19,032 nt of DNA, taken from Patescibacteria group bacterium (lineage in GTDB: Bacteria > Patescibacteriota > Microgenomatia > Levybacterales > UBA12049). This document shows positions 1 to 6,273 of the stretch, one piece after another. Position 1 is the stretch's first letter, and the number at the start of each line of letters is the position of its first letter. The position numbers and the translations under genes were made by a program. The stretch covers positions 1 through 19,032 of the forward strand of contig JAMCZG010000052.1 in assembly GCA_023485715.1 (NCBI GenBank), in the 5' to 3' direction. Below the pieces are notes generated by a model, which did not search any database, was not told the origin of the DNA, and saw nothing but the letters and a program-made list of their open reading frames with translations.

Positions 1-374
1 GCGCGCCGTTCAACTTCCGTGACAGACGAGGGAATCCCGACGACAACTTTTGGCTTACTAAAATAGGTTGTTAAAAAATTATTACTTTCGTGGATTTTTT
101 GGATGTAATTGGAAATCATCGCAGAAGTTATATCGAAATCCGAAATAACTCCGTGGCGAAGCGGCCGGATCGTTTCGATCATCGCCGGAGTTTTGCCCAT
201 CATTTTTTTAGCTTCACTTCCGATCGCGATCACTTTTTTTGTTTTTTTATGGATCGTGACTATCGACGGCTCGCGGATAACAACTCCTTTTTCCTTTACC
301 CAAACAAGTGTATTCGCAGTCCCTAAATCTATCCCAACATCGTGGGAAAACAATGAGAATAATTTATCGAACAT
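1..374 (-). CDS. mreB: Rod shape-determining protein MreB, N-terminal part (runs off the window)
   Basis: MreB is the bacterial actin that polymerises under the membrane and guides cell-wall elongation. Reading the minus strand from the ATG at 374 gives 124 codons without a stop to the window edge. The N-terminus is MFDKLFSLFSHDVGIDLGTA, with the actin-fold phosphate-1 signature DxGTANT, followed by the family-typical PSIVTIHKKTKKVIAIGSEA, a KKMMGKTP segment, IRPLRHGVISDF, and VVGIPSSVTEVERR. The remaining two thirds lie outside the window. The gene is divergent from the ligase gene at 463. It has its own near-consensus promoter (403-431) and no clear Shine-Dalgarno before the start. Identification is secure from the motifs. 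Confidence 0.95.
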   Translation of the reverse strand, partial: MFDKLFSLFSHDVGIDLGTANTLVWVKEKGVVIREPSIVTIHKKTKKVIAIGSEAKKMMGKTPAMIETIRPLRHGVISDFDITSAMISNYIQKIHESNNFLTTYFSKPKVVVGIPSSVTEVERR

Positions 375-402
375 AAGAGTTTATCCAAATTTATTTAATC
401 AA

Positions 403-431
403 ATCATAACACCTTGTTCGAATTTTGCCAA
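403..431 (-). promoter_or_regulatory. Sigma70-type promoter for mreB
   Basis: On the minus strand, TTGGCA (426-431) and TATGAT (403-408) are separated by exactly 17 bp. This predicts a start site near 396 and a leader of about 22 nt before the mreB ATG. The -35 box lies inside the spacer of the opposite-strand promoter at 414-442. Confidence 0.7.
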
Positions 432-442
432 TATGTTAAGAT
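414..442 (+). promoter_or_regulatory. Promoter for the O-antigen-ligase/TPR gene
   Basis: TTGTTC (414-419), a 17-bp spacer and TAAGAT (437-442) lie 20 bp upstream of the ATG at 463, giving a leader of about 14 nt without a Shine-Dalgarno. It interleaves with the mreB promoter on the other strand. Confidence 0.55.
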
Positions 443-462
443 GAAATATCCTTAATTTATCG

Positions 463-2748
463 ATGAAAATTTTAAAAATCTGCGACAAAATCATCGAATA
501 CTCTTTCTATTTAATTTTGTTTTTAGTACCCCTTGCTGTTTCGAGTAAAACTTTCGAGCTTTTCGAATTTAATAAAATGTGGCTGACCTTTGGTTTAACG
601 ATAATTTTGGGAGCTTCCTGGTTTACAAAGATGATTTTCCAAAAAAGAATATTTATTCAAAGGACCCCGCTGGATATCCCGATTATGCTTTTTTTGTTAT
701 CACAAATAATCTCGACAATTTTTTCTCTCGACTCACACATATCTTTCTGGGGATATTACTCCAGATTTAACGGAGGACTTCTTTCGACACTCACGTATAT
801 CTTTATTTATTACGCTTTTGTTTCGAATTTAAACGGAATAAAATTCGTAAAACGCGCTATTATCATAAGTCTTTCTTCTGCCGTAATTGTTGCCTTATGG
901 GGATTTCCGTCGCATTTCGGATATGATCCTACGTGCTATGCATTTCGGGGCACTTTTGATGTCTCCTGTTGGACAGACGCGTTCCAACCGAGGGCGAGAA
1001 TTTTTTCGACCCTCGGCCAACCCGACTGGCTCGCTTCTTATCTTGCGATTATGATTCCTGTTTCTGCCGCTTTGTTTTTAATAAATTTTAAAGTTAAAAA
1101 GAAAGACAATGGAGAATTATCAATTTCAAGAAAAACTTTTTTATTATCGATCGGTTTTCTACTGTTTTCCGTTCTATTTTATATCGACCTTCTGTACACT
1201 GGGTCCCGATCTGTATTTGCCGCCTCAATAATTTCTTTGGTCGTTTTGGTATTGGGTTACATACTGATTATTCAAAAAAAAGTAGCTTTAAAATTTTTGT
1301 CCCTAGCGATATTCATACTTTTAATCATTCTATCTACTTTTTTTGTCGGTACGCCGGTATCGGGATTAAATAAATTTTCCTATCAGGAGGTAACAAAAAT
1401 ATTTATAAAACAAAAAGCCGCAGCTCCGGTTGCCCCCGTAAACCCTGCCGACAAACCCAATAAGATAACGGGTGAAATGGGAGGGACTGATTCGGGCAAA
1501 ATTCGTTCTTTTGTCTGGCAAGGTGCAATAAACATTTGGCGCGCTAATCCGATATTCGGAACCGGAGTCGAAACTTTTGCTTTTGCTTATTACAAACATA
1601 AACCGCCGGGCCATAATCTTACGTCTGAATGGGATTATCTTTACAATAAGGCACACAACGAATACTTAAATTATCTTGCTACGACAGGGGTTTTAGGACT
1701 CGGAAGTTATCTTTTGATAATTGCGTGGTTTCTTAAAAGTTTTTTTACGAAAAGGCATTTGGGATTTTACTTGTCGTTTATAAAAAAAGTAGAAGATTTA
1801 ATCCATAGATTCCCGGAACAGGAAAACCAAATATTGATTTTAGGACTATTATCTGGATATATCTCAATTTTAATCGGAAATTTTTTCGGGTTTTCGGTCG
1901 TAATCACAAACATTTATTTCTTCCTAATCCCCGCATTTATATATGTTCTAAGAAACAATCTCGAAAAGAGCCGTGCGCTTGTTTTTCCAAAAAATGTAAA
2001 AGACCCTGGCCAAATAAAAATTTCAAGCGGACAATGGGTTGGAGCGACAATTACAGGAATAATTTCTCTTTATTTAATATTGCTATTATATCAATTTTGG
2101 ACCGCAGACAAGGCTTATGCGCTCGGCTACAACCTAGACCGGGTTAACCAATACCAAGAGGCTTACCCGCTCCTCGTAGATGCTGTTTCCCGGCGTGATG
2201 GCGAACCGGTTTTTAGAGGAGAATTGGCAGTAAACACTGCTGTTTTGGCGTCTGCGTTTTATATGCAGAAAGATTCTTCGACGGGGGCAAAACTTGCCCA
2301 GGAAGCGATCGATTTAAACAATAAAGTTATTTCCGAACACCCGAATAATCTTATTTTTTGGAAAGACAGGGTTAGGATTTTTTACACATTGAGTCAGGTC
2401 GACAAACAATATTTGCCGGTAGCGCTTACGGCGATCATAAAGGCGAGCGAGCTCGCCCCGACAGACGCTAAGGTAACTTATAATTTGGGTCTTTTATATG
2501 GCCAAAGCGATGATCCGCAAAAAGCGGTTGCGGCGCTTGAAAAAACCGTAAACCTAAAACGCGATTACCGCGATGCCTATTATGCTTTAGGACTTTACTA
2601 CCGAACTTTAGCTGTAGACAAAAATGGACAGGTAATTAACCCGGAATATGCTCAAAAGGCTAAAGGAGCAATGAATTTTATATTACAAAATATTAACGAA
2701 AATGATACCCAGGCAAAAGATGCCCTTAAAAGCTGGGGTATGCTATAA
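463..2748 (+). CDS. O-antigen ligase (Wzy_C) family membrane protein with C-terminal TPR repeats
   Basis: This is a 761-residue polytopic membrane protein. Hydrophobic segments fill roughly residues 10-300 and 400-560. The family signature is at about residues 360-425: WRANPIFGTGVETF, then a periplasmic loop ending in NKAHNEYLNYLATTGVLGLG, the Wzy_C/WaaL-type region. From about residue 565 to the end there are TPR-like repeats (for example AYPLLVDAV, YNLGLLYGQSDDPQKAVAALEKTV). Members of this family transfer lipid-linked glycans to lipid A, proteins or other acceptors, or polymerise them; the TPR tail suggests a protein-protein role or a protein acceptor. The exact substrate cannot be read from the sequence. 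The TAA stop is embedded in the TATAAT box of the next gene (def). Family assignment is good; ligase versus polymerase is open. Confidence 0.85.
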   Translation: MKILKICDKIIEYSFYLILFLVPLAVSSKTFELFEFNKMWLTFGLTIILGASWFTKMIFQKRIFIQRTPLDIPIMLFLLSQIISTIFSLDSHISFWGYYSRFNGGLLSTLTYIFIYYAFVSNLNGIKFVKRAIIISLSSAVIVALWGFPSHFGYDPTCYAFRGTFDVSCWTDAFQPRARIFSTLGQPDWLASYLAIMIPVSAALFLINFKVKKKDNGELSISRKTFLLSIGFLLFSVLFYIDLLYTGSRSVFAASIISLVVLVLGYILIIQKKVALKFLSLAIFILLIILSTFFVGTPVSGLNKFSYQEVTKIFIKQKAAAPVAPVNPADKPNKITGEMGGTDSGKIRSFVWQGAINIWRANPIFGTGVETFAFAYYKHKPPGHNLTSEWDYLYNKAHNEYLNYLATTGVLGLGSYLLIIAWFLKSFFTKRHLGFYLSFIKKVEDLIHRFPEQENQILILGLLSGYISILIGNFFGFSVVITNIYFFLIPAFIYVLRNNLEKSRALVFPKNVKDPGQIKISSGQWVGATITGIISLYLILLLYQFWTADKAYALGYNLDRVNQYQEAYPLLVDAVSRRDGEPVFRGELAVNTAVLASAFYMQKDSSTGAKLAQEAIDLNNKVISEHPNNLIFWKDRVRIFYTLSQVDKQYLPVALTAIIKASELAPTDAKVTYNLGLLYGQSDDPQKAVAALEKTVNLKRDYRDAYYALGLYYRTLAVDKNGQVINPEYAQKAKGAMNFILQNINENDTQAKDALKSWGML
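2743..2748 (+). promoter_or_regulatory. Extended -10 box of def, overlapping the upstream stop codon
   Basis: TGC-TATAAT is a perfect -10 with the TGn extension. Its third to fifth bases are the TAA stop of the preceding gene. Seven bases separate it from the def ATG, so the predicted start site coincides with the start codon (leaderless mRNA). No good -35 is seen. Confidence 0.6.
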
Positions 2749-2755
2749 TTCCACC

Positions 2756-3307
2756 ATGTTAAAAATTGTAACTGCTCCCGATAGTATTCTTTCAACAAAA
2801 GCTAAGGAAATAAAAAAAATAGATAAAAGAATTTTAAAACTCATCGACGAAATGAAAATCACATTGAACCATACAACGGATCCGGAAGGGGTGGGTTTGG
2901 CTGCGCCGCAGGTCGGAGAAGATCTTCAGCTTTTTATCGCAAAACCCTCTAAAAAATCACCTATATTAACTTTTATTAACCCTAAAATAATTTCGATCGA
3001 TAAAACAACTGAAAATACTCCTAAAGAGAAAAAAACAGACCACGAAAAACTTGAAGGGTGCCTCTCTCTTCCGAATATATGGGGAGGGGTTTTAAGAAGT
3101 CCGAGCGTTACTTTGTCTTATTCAGACGAAAATGGAAAAGAGCATAGAAAGAAATTCACGGGTTTTTTAGCAACGATTATCCAGCATGAGTGCGACCATT
3201 TAGAAGGAACTCTTTTTCCAAAACACGTTTTAGCTCAAGGAAAAAAACTTTTTAAATCCCATAAAAACAAAAAAAACGAGGACGTCTTCGAAGAAATTGA
3301 GCTATAA
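2756..3307 (+). CDS. def: Peptide deformylase
   Basis: Def removes the N-formyl group from nascent proteins using a metal ion. All three family motifs are present in the 183-residue product: GVGLAAPQVG (45-54), EGCLSLP (100-106, metal-binding Cys102) and QHECDHLEG (HECDH 144-148, metal-binding His residues and catalytic Glu145). I chose the ATG at 2756 rather than an in-frame ATG at 2702, because the product MLKIVTAPDS begins as the family does and the upstream start would overlap the previous gene. The segment around residues 81-97 (TTENTPKEKKTDHEK) is a charged loop before motif 2. The gene is followed by fmt, the enzyme that adds the formyl group, a classic pairing. Confidence 0.96.
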   Translation: MLKIVTAPDSILSTKAKEIKKIDKRILKLIDEMKITLNHTTDPEGVGLAAPQVGEDLQLFIAKPSKKSPILTFINPKIISIDKTTENTPKEKKTDHEKLEGCLSLPNIWGGVLRSPSVTLSYSDENGKEHRKKFTGFLATIIQHECDHLEGTLFPKHVLAQGKKLFKSHKNKKNEDVFEEIEL

Positions 3308-3308
3308 T
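3303..3308 (+). promoter_or_regulatory. TATAAT box overlapping the def stop, possible fmt promoter
   Basis: TATAAT includes the TAA stop of def (3305-3307) and lies 18 bp upstream of the fmt ATG. No convincing -35 is seen, so it may be chance or a weak internal promoter. The same stop-in-box arrangement occurs at 2743, 15157 and 17721. Confidence 0.35.
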
Positions 3309-3326
3309 TGGCTTAATTCTAACTTT

Positions 3327-4178
3327 ATGAAATCGATTTTTTTTGGATCTTCTTCTTACGTTATTCCGATAATCGATGTTTTAAAAAATAATTCTGATTT
3401 GAGTCTTGTAGTTACAACAGAAAAAGAAGGAGCAGTGTCGGACTATTGTAGAATAAATTCTATCCCCTGTCTTCCGATCTCGTCTTTTGATCAAACTATT
3501 ATTAACAAACTGTTTACCATTAGCGCGTTAATCGGAATTCTTGCTGATTTTGGACTGATTGTTCCGGATGAAATTATGAGGATTTTTCCCAAAGGAGTTC
3601 TAAATATCCATCCATCGCCTCTGCCCAAATACCGAGGCCCAACTCCGGTCCAGACTGCTATTTTAAACGGAGACAAAACGACAGGCGTGTCATTAATCAA
3701 GCTTGATCATCTAATCGATCACGGACCGATATTAGTGCAATCGGAAGAACCGATATTAGAAAGCGACACTGCCGAAAGTTTATACAAAAGACTTTTTGAA
3801 ATCGGGGCGAAATTATTAAAAGAAAATTTACAAAAATATTTCGACGGAAAAATTAGGCTAGTTGAACAAAATGACGCAAAAGCATCTATGACAAAAAAAT
3901 TAAAACGCGATGACGGGTTTATTAATTTTTCCGAACTTAAATCAAAAGAAGAATTTGAAAGAAAAGTAAGAGCTTACTATCCTTGGCCAGGTGTCTGGAC
4001 TAAATGGAAAATGGAAAATGCTCGCCCTGAGCGAAGCCGAAGGGATAGATGGAAAATCTTGAAGTTTCTTCCGAACCAAAAACTTCAAGTCGAGGGTAAA
4101 AAACCCATGACCTATAAAGATTTTGTTAACGGATATCCCGAAGGAAAAAATATTTTATCTGAGCTAGGTTTTATTTAG
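3327..4178 (+). CDS. fmt: Methionyl-tRNA formyltransferase with a 15-residue repeat-derived insertion
   Basis: Fmt transfers a formyl group from 10-formyl-THF to initiator Met-tRNA. The 283-residue product has the catalytic-domain block GVLNIHPSPLPKYRGPTPVQ with the active-site Asn and His, followed by LDHLIDHGPI carrying the conserved Asp. The C-terminal OB-fold region contains RAYYPWPGVWTKW. The ATG at 3327 (MKSIFFGSSS) is chosen over an upstream start at 3297 that overlaps def. Residues 229-243 (MENARPERSRRDRWK) interrupt an otherwise continuous TKWKILKF strand-loop. They are encoded by an in-frame 45-bp insertion carrying a short palindromic repeat (4025-4044) flanked by copies of ATGGAAAAT. 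The catalytic residues are untouched, so the enzyme is probably active. Confidence 0.94.
   Translation: MKSIFFGSSSYVIPIIDVLKNNSDLSLVVTTEKEGAVSDYCRINSIPCLPISSFDQTIINKLFTISALIGILADFGLIVPDEIMRIFPKGVLNIHPSPLPKYRGPTPVQTAILNGDKTTGVSLIKLDHLIDHGPILVQSEEPILESDTAESLYKRLFEIGAKLLKENLQKYFDGKIRLVEQNDAKASMTKKLKRDDGFINFSELKSKEEFERKVRAYYPWPGVWTKWKMENARPERSRRDRWKILKFLPNQKLQVEGKKPMTYKDFVNGYPEGKNILSELGFI
4004..4057 (+). repeat. Short palindromic repeat inserted in fmt, flanked by direct repeats
   Basis: The core CCCTGAGC...CCGAAGGG (4025-4044) is an imperfect palindrome of a type seen dispersed in CPR and other bacterial genomes. ATGGAAAAT occurs at 4004-4012, 4011-4019 and 4049-4057. Deleting one 45-bp unit (4004 to 4048) restores the reading TKWKILKF without a scar. 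Related cores lie at 17743 and 17805 in this window. Confidence 0.75.
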
Positions 4179-4187
4179 TTATATATT

Positions 4188-4196
4188 TGTTATAAT
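4188..4196 (+). promoter_or_regulatory. Extended -10 promoter for the 92-residue hypothetical gene
   Basis: TGT-TATAAT (box 4191-4196) ends 7 nt before the ATG at 4204, which predicts transcription starting at or next to the start codon. The -35 region is T-rich but not clear. Confidence 0.55.
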
Positions 4197-4203
4197 ACAA
4201 AAA

Positions 4204-4482
4204 ATGGAAAGTAAACAAGATGGACCAAGCAGACCGGAATTTATGTTTCGAAAATTACCAGCGGGTACAAAACTCCTAAGCGGTCCTGCTGGAGCCCGCG
4301 AATCAGAATCAAGAGGAATAATCGGCGAACCAACGACTGTAAGAGTTGTTCGAGGCTTCGATCACGAAAACCACGATGGAGAAATTTCTGCATTAGTTAT
4401 ATTACCGACAGGCGAACAAAGATGGGTTAAAAAAATAAAAGGGGAAGACGGCAAATGGCATTTCTCTAAATCAGAATCTTAA
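4204..4482 (+). CDS. Small hypothetical protein
   Basis: This is a 92-residue soluble, charged protein that I do not recognise. The N-terminal half is basic and Gly/Pro-rich (PSRPEFMFRKLPAGTKLLSG). The C-terminal half, from about residue 42, alternates hydrophobic and polar residues (TTVRVVRGFD, EISALVILPTGEQRWVKKI), suggesting a small beta-barrel of the SH3/KOW-like kind; this is inference only. There is no signal peptide or membrane segment. The strong extended -10 seven bases upstream of the ATG supports a real gene. It is convergent with rpmB, with one base between the two stop codons. Confidence 0.65.
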   Translation: MESKQDGPSRPEFMFRKLPAGTKLLSGPAGARESESRGIIGEPTTVRVVRGFDHENHDGEISALVILPTGEQRWVKKIKGEDGKWHFSKSES

Positions 4483-4483
4483 T

Positions 4484-4762
4484 TTAGGACGTAGCGATTA
4501 ATGTCTGAGGCTCCTTAGTTTTATCAATAGAATTCTTTTTCAATTGCCTATCTTCTTTCACAATCCTTAAGCACTTCGTACAAAGTCTTACTCTTTTTGT
4601 AAAACCGTCAACCTGAATCCGTGCGGAATGGAGATTGGGTTTAAAAATCTTTAACGTATGCGGCGCCCTTCTCTTCCATCGGCCTCCGGCAACACCCGGA
4701 TGATGCTTGTGTTGGCGGCCGATCATTTTCCCTTTTCCACATAAATAACATTTCATCGCCAT
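4484..4762 (-). CDS. rpmB: 50S ribosomal protein L28
   Basis: L28 is a small zinc-ribbon protein of the large ribosomal subunit. The product (92 residues) starts MAMKCYLCGKGKMIGRQHKH and contains the family core GGRWKRRAPHTLKIFKPNLH, then KRVRLCTKCLR. Two CxxC pairs (Cys5/Cys8 and Cys61/Cys64) form the expected zinc site. The ATG at 4762 is used; an ATG two codons later (4756) is equally possible. The C-terminal 25 residues (KEDRQLKKNSIDKTK...) are a charged tail. The gene is divergent from the M50 protease across 43 bp, which must contain both promoters. Confidence 0.93.
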   Translation of the reverse strand: MAMKCYLCGKGKMIGRQHKHHPGVAGGRWKRRAPHTLKIFKPNLHSARIQVDGFTKRVRLCTKCLRIVKEDRQLKKNSIDKTKEPQTLIATS

Positions 4763-4775
4763 AATTTCAGTATCT

Positions 4776-4804
4776 ATGATATCATATTAGCGCTCTCTAA
4801 ACAA
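4776..4804 (-). promoter_or_regulatory. Likely rpmB promoter
   Basis: On the minus strand, TTGTTT (4799-4804) and TATCAT (4776-4781) are separated by 17 bp. The start site would fall near 4769, leaving a leader of only about 7 nt before the ATG at 4762. Confidence 0.45.
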
Positions 4805-4805
4805 T

Positions 4806-5450
4806 ATGGAATTAGTATTGGGTTTAATAATTTTACTTTTTTCTGCGATTTTACACGAAATCGCGCATGGCTATGTGGCGGACCGCTTAGGGGATCCGAC
4901 GGCTAGGCTTTCGGGAAGATTAACTCTGAATCCAAAAAGCCATATCGATCCTTTTATGAGCATTCTTTTCCCGCTTTTGCTTTTACTTTCCGGGTCGCCC
5001 ATAATATTCGGCGCAGCCAAACCCGTCCCGATCGACCCGTTTAATCTAAAAGAAGGAAGAAAAGACATAGCGCTCGTTGCCCTTGCCGGTCCGTTAACCA
5101 ATATAATGGCAGCGATTGTCGCAAGTTTTGTACTTCGATTATTAAATTTATCCTTTGTAGCAGACGCTATTCCATATACCCTATTCAATTTTTTAGTGAT
5201 GTTTTTTGTTTTAGTTATGAACTACAACCTTCTTCTGGCGATTTTTAATTTAATTCCGATTCCGCCCCTGGATGGCTCAAAGGTTTTTGCGCTAATACTT
5301 CCCGAAAGAGAAGCTAATATGTATTTAGCGCTCGAGTCGATCGGGATGTTTATAATTTTTTTTCTCCTCCTTTTTCCCCTCGGTCCCTTTTCGCTCGGAA
5401 GTTTAATTTTTAGGCTTTTTTCATTTTCCCAAGGGCTTCTCTTACCGTAA
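4806..5450 (+). CDS. Site-2 protease family (M50) membrane metalloprotease
   Basis: This 214-residue polytopic protein carries the zinc-protease signature HEIAHG (His17, Glu18, His21) inside its first membrane helix. The second conserved motif is NLIPIPPLDGSK (148-159, with the third zinc ligand Asp156). Between them is GAAKPVPIDPFNL and a conserved ALAGPLTN segment (93-99). This is the short rhomboid-neighbour type of M50 enzyme without PDZ or CBS domains. Such enzymes cut membrane-anchored substrates such as anti-sigma factors or signal-peptide remnants, but the substrate here is unknown. It stands alone, upstream of the structured-RNA promoter. Confidence 0.9.
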   Translation: MELVLGLIILLFSAILHEIAHGYVADRLGDPTARLSGRLTLNPKSHIDPFMSILFPLLLLLSGSPIIFGAAKPVPIDPFNLKEGRKDIALVALAGPLTNIMAAIVASFVLRLLNLSFVADAIPYTLFNFLVMFFVLVMNYNLLLAIFNLIPIPPLDGSKVFALILPEREANMYLALESIGMFIIFFLLLFPLGPFSLGSLIFRLFSFSQGLLLP

Positions 5451-5452
5451 AA

Positions 5453-5464
5453 GTCTTATAAGAC
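5453..5464. repeat. Perfect 12-bp palindrome upstream of the RNA promoter
   Basis: GTCTTATAAGAC is a perfect inverted repeat lying one base before the -35 box at 5466. AAGACTT at 5474-5480, in the promoter spacer, repeats one arm. The position fits an operator, but no regulator is known. Confidence 0.4.
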
Positions 5465-5465
5465 A

Positions 5466-5494
5466 TTGACAAAAAGACTTTATATTTCTATACT
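5466..5494 (+). promoter_or_regulatory. Strong consensus promoter for the structured RNA
   Basis: TTGACA (5466-5471), a 17-bp spacer and TATACT (5489-5494) give a predicted start near 5501. This is the best -35 box in the window, and no open reading frame follows, which argues for a stable RNA product. Confidence 0.8.
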
Positions 5495-5500
5495 ATACTC

Positions 5501-5675
5501 GCTCTTTGATATCGGAGACGTTAGAAGTTTTTCCTCTACAAGTTCACGCGATTTGAGGTAGTCCTGCTTTGCAGGATAACGAGGCGCATTGTCTTGACTC
5601 TGTGGAGTAAGATTGAGCCTTCCTGAATATTTCAATCGGGGAAAATCCTAACACTCTGTATCAAAGGCAGATTTT
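5501..5675 (+). ncRNA. Unidentified structured RNA, about 170 nt (possible 6S-like RNA)
   Basis: The transcript predicted from the promoter at 5466 begins a few bases before CTTTGATA (5504-5511), which pairs perfectly with TATCAAAG (5659-5666). The rod continues inward: GGAG (5514-5517) with CTCT (5654-5657), GTTAG (5520-5524) with CTAAC (5648-5652), TTTTCCTC (5529-5536) with GGGGAAAA (5638-5645). The apical 100 nt contain a hairpin TCCTGC/GCAGGA (5562-5576), and either TCTT-ACTC/GAGT-AAGA (5592-5612) or GATTGA/TCAATC (5611-5637), which compete. A U-rich stretch follows the closing stem. Length and rod shape resemble 6S RNA, which binds RNA polymerase, but I cannot match conserved 6S bases. 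Signature sequences of RNase P RNA, tmRNA and SRP RNA are absent. Confidence 0.55.
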
Positions 5676-5737
5676 ATTTCTTATATTATCTACTTTTCGC
5701 CTCTTTTGAGGACTAAGCCTTTTATTTTAATTCGTCC
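5676..5737 (+). other. AT-rich spacer between the structured RNA and the tRNA operon promoter
   Basis: This stretch has no reading frame. It contains a weak hairpin CCTC-TTTT-GAGG (5700-5711) followed after a short gap by T-rich sequence, a possible but poor terminator for the upstream RNA. Confidence 0.3.
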
Positions 5738-5766
5738 TTGCTCGAAATCTTTAGCTTTGATAAAAT
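5738..5766 (+). promoter_or_regulatory. Promoter of the tRNA-rpmG operon
   Basis: TTGCTC (5738-5743), a 17-bp spacer and TAAAAT (5761-5766) put the start site near 5773, just before the first tRNA at 5778. Confidence 0.5.
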
Positions 5767-5777
5767 TAGCTTGGCCT

Positions 5778-5852
5778 GCCGAGATAGCTCAGTGGTAGAG
5801 CAATTGTTTTGTAAACAATAGGTCGCGAGTCCGAATCTCGCTCTCGGCTCCA
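5778..5852 (+). tRNA. tRNA-Thr (anticodon UGU)
   Basis: A full cloverleaf can be drawn. The acceptor stem GCCGAGA pairs with TCTCGGC, the D arm is GCTC/GAGC with GG in the loop, and the anticodon arm ATTGT-TTTGTAA-ACAAT gives TGT. The T stem is GCGAG/CTCGC, and CCA is encoded. The T loop is TCCGAAT, so position 55 is C instead of the near-universal U. Confidence 0.95.
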
Positions 5853-5853
5853 T

Positions 5854-5937
5854 GCTGGGGTGGCAGAGTAGCAATTGCACGTGGCTGTAGACCACGCGCC
5901 CTTACGGGCTCCGGGGGTGCAATTCCCTCCTCCAGCA
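5854..5937 (+). tRNA. tRNA-Tyr (anticodon GUA)
   Basis: This is a class II tRNA with a long variable arm (GCCC-TTAC-GGGC). The acceptor GCTGGGG pairs with CTCCAGC (one G-U), the discriminator is A, and no CCA is encoded. The anticodon arm CGTGG-CTGTAGA-CCACG gives GTA. The D stem is GCAG/TTGC. The T loop is TGCAATT (G at position 55), and the D loop AGTAGCAA lacks the usual GG pair. Only one base separates it from the preceding tRNA. Confidence 0.92.
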
Positions 5938-5942
5938 CTGTT

Positions 5943-6014
5943 GCCGACATAGTTTAGTGGTAAAACGATTCATTGGTAATGAATTGAGTGTGGGTCCGAT
6001 TCCCACTGTCGGCT
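5943..6014 (+). tRNA. tRNA-Thr (anticodon GGU)
   Basis: The acceptor GCCGACA pairs with TGTCGGC, and the discriminator is T. The anticodon arm ATTCA-TTGGTAA-TGAAT gives GGT. The T arm is GTGGG-TCCGATT-CCCAC with C at position 55. CCA is not encoded. The order Thr(UGU), Tyr(GUA), Thr(GGU) matches E. coli thrU-tyrU-(glyT)-thrT without the glycine gene. Confidence 0.94.
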
Positions 6015-6026
6015 CATCATATACCG

Positions 6027-6034
6027 AAAGGAGG
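6027..6034 (+). promoter_or_regulatory. Strong Shine-Dalgarno of rpmG
   Basis: AAAGGAGG sits 7 nt before the ATG at 6042. It is the only full-strength Shine-Dalgarno in the window, shows that the organism uses anti-SD pairing, and fixes this start. Confidence 0.85.
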
Positions 6035-6041
6035 AAATAAT

Positions 6042-6218
6042 ATGGCAAAAAAAAGCGAACACAGGGCGACACTCGGTTTAGTATGTTCGGTTTGTAAAAA
6101 CAGAAATTACATTTCTTATCGAAATAAATTAAACACAACAGAAAAGCTGGTGTTAAAAAAATATTGTAAACATTGCAAGAAAAAGACGGATCACAAAGAA
6201 GTCGAAAAACTTAAATAG
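6042..6218 (+). CDS. rpmG: 50S ribosomal protein L33
   Basis: L33 is a small zinc-binding protein of the large ribosomal subunit. The 58-residue product begins MAKKSEHRATLGLVCSVCKN and ends with YCKHCKKKTDHKEVEKLK, giving the two CxxC pairs (Cys15/Cys18 and the later YCKHC) of the zinc-containing form. The start at 6042 is set by the AAAGGAGG Shine-Dalgarno; earlier in-frame codons read through the tRNA. It is co-transcribed with the three upstream tRNAs and followed by tRNA-Trp, an arrangement conserved across many bacteria, where secE and nusG usually come next. Here they are 10.5 kb away. Confidence 0.95.
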   Translation: MAKKSEHRATLGLVCSVCKNRNYISYRNKLNTTEKLVLKKYCKHCKKKTDHKEVEKLK

Positions 6219-6222
6219 TATT

Positions 6223-6252
6223 TTGTATATTGTATTTCTTATAAGGTATAAT
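6223..6252 (+). promoter_or_regulatory. Promoter of tRNA-Trp
   Basis: TTGTAT (6223-6228), an 18-bp spacer and a perfect TATAAT (6247-6252) predict a start near 6259, 15 nt before the tRNA. Confidence 0.6.
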
Positions 6253-6273
6253 ACGGAAGTGCTTTGACGATAT

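Noticed and set aside
90..444. Plus-strand open frames over the mreB region
   Set aside because: They are antisense shadows of mreB, whose minus-strand translation matches the family residue by residue.
5501..5675. RNase P RNA, tmRNA or SRP RNA
   Set aside because: The RNA is too short for RNase P RNA or tmRNA. There is no GAGGAAAGUCC-type core, no tRNA-like tail ending in CCA, and no GGAAGGAAGCAGC-type SRP domain.
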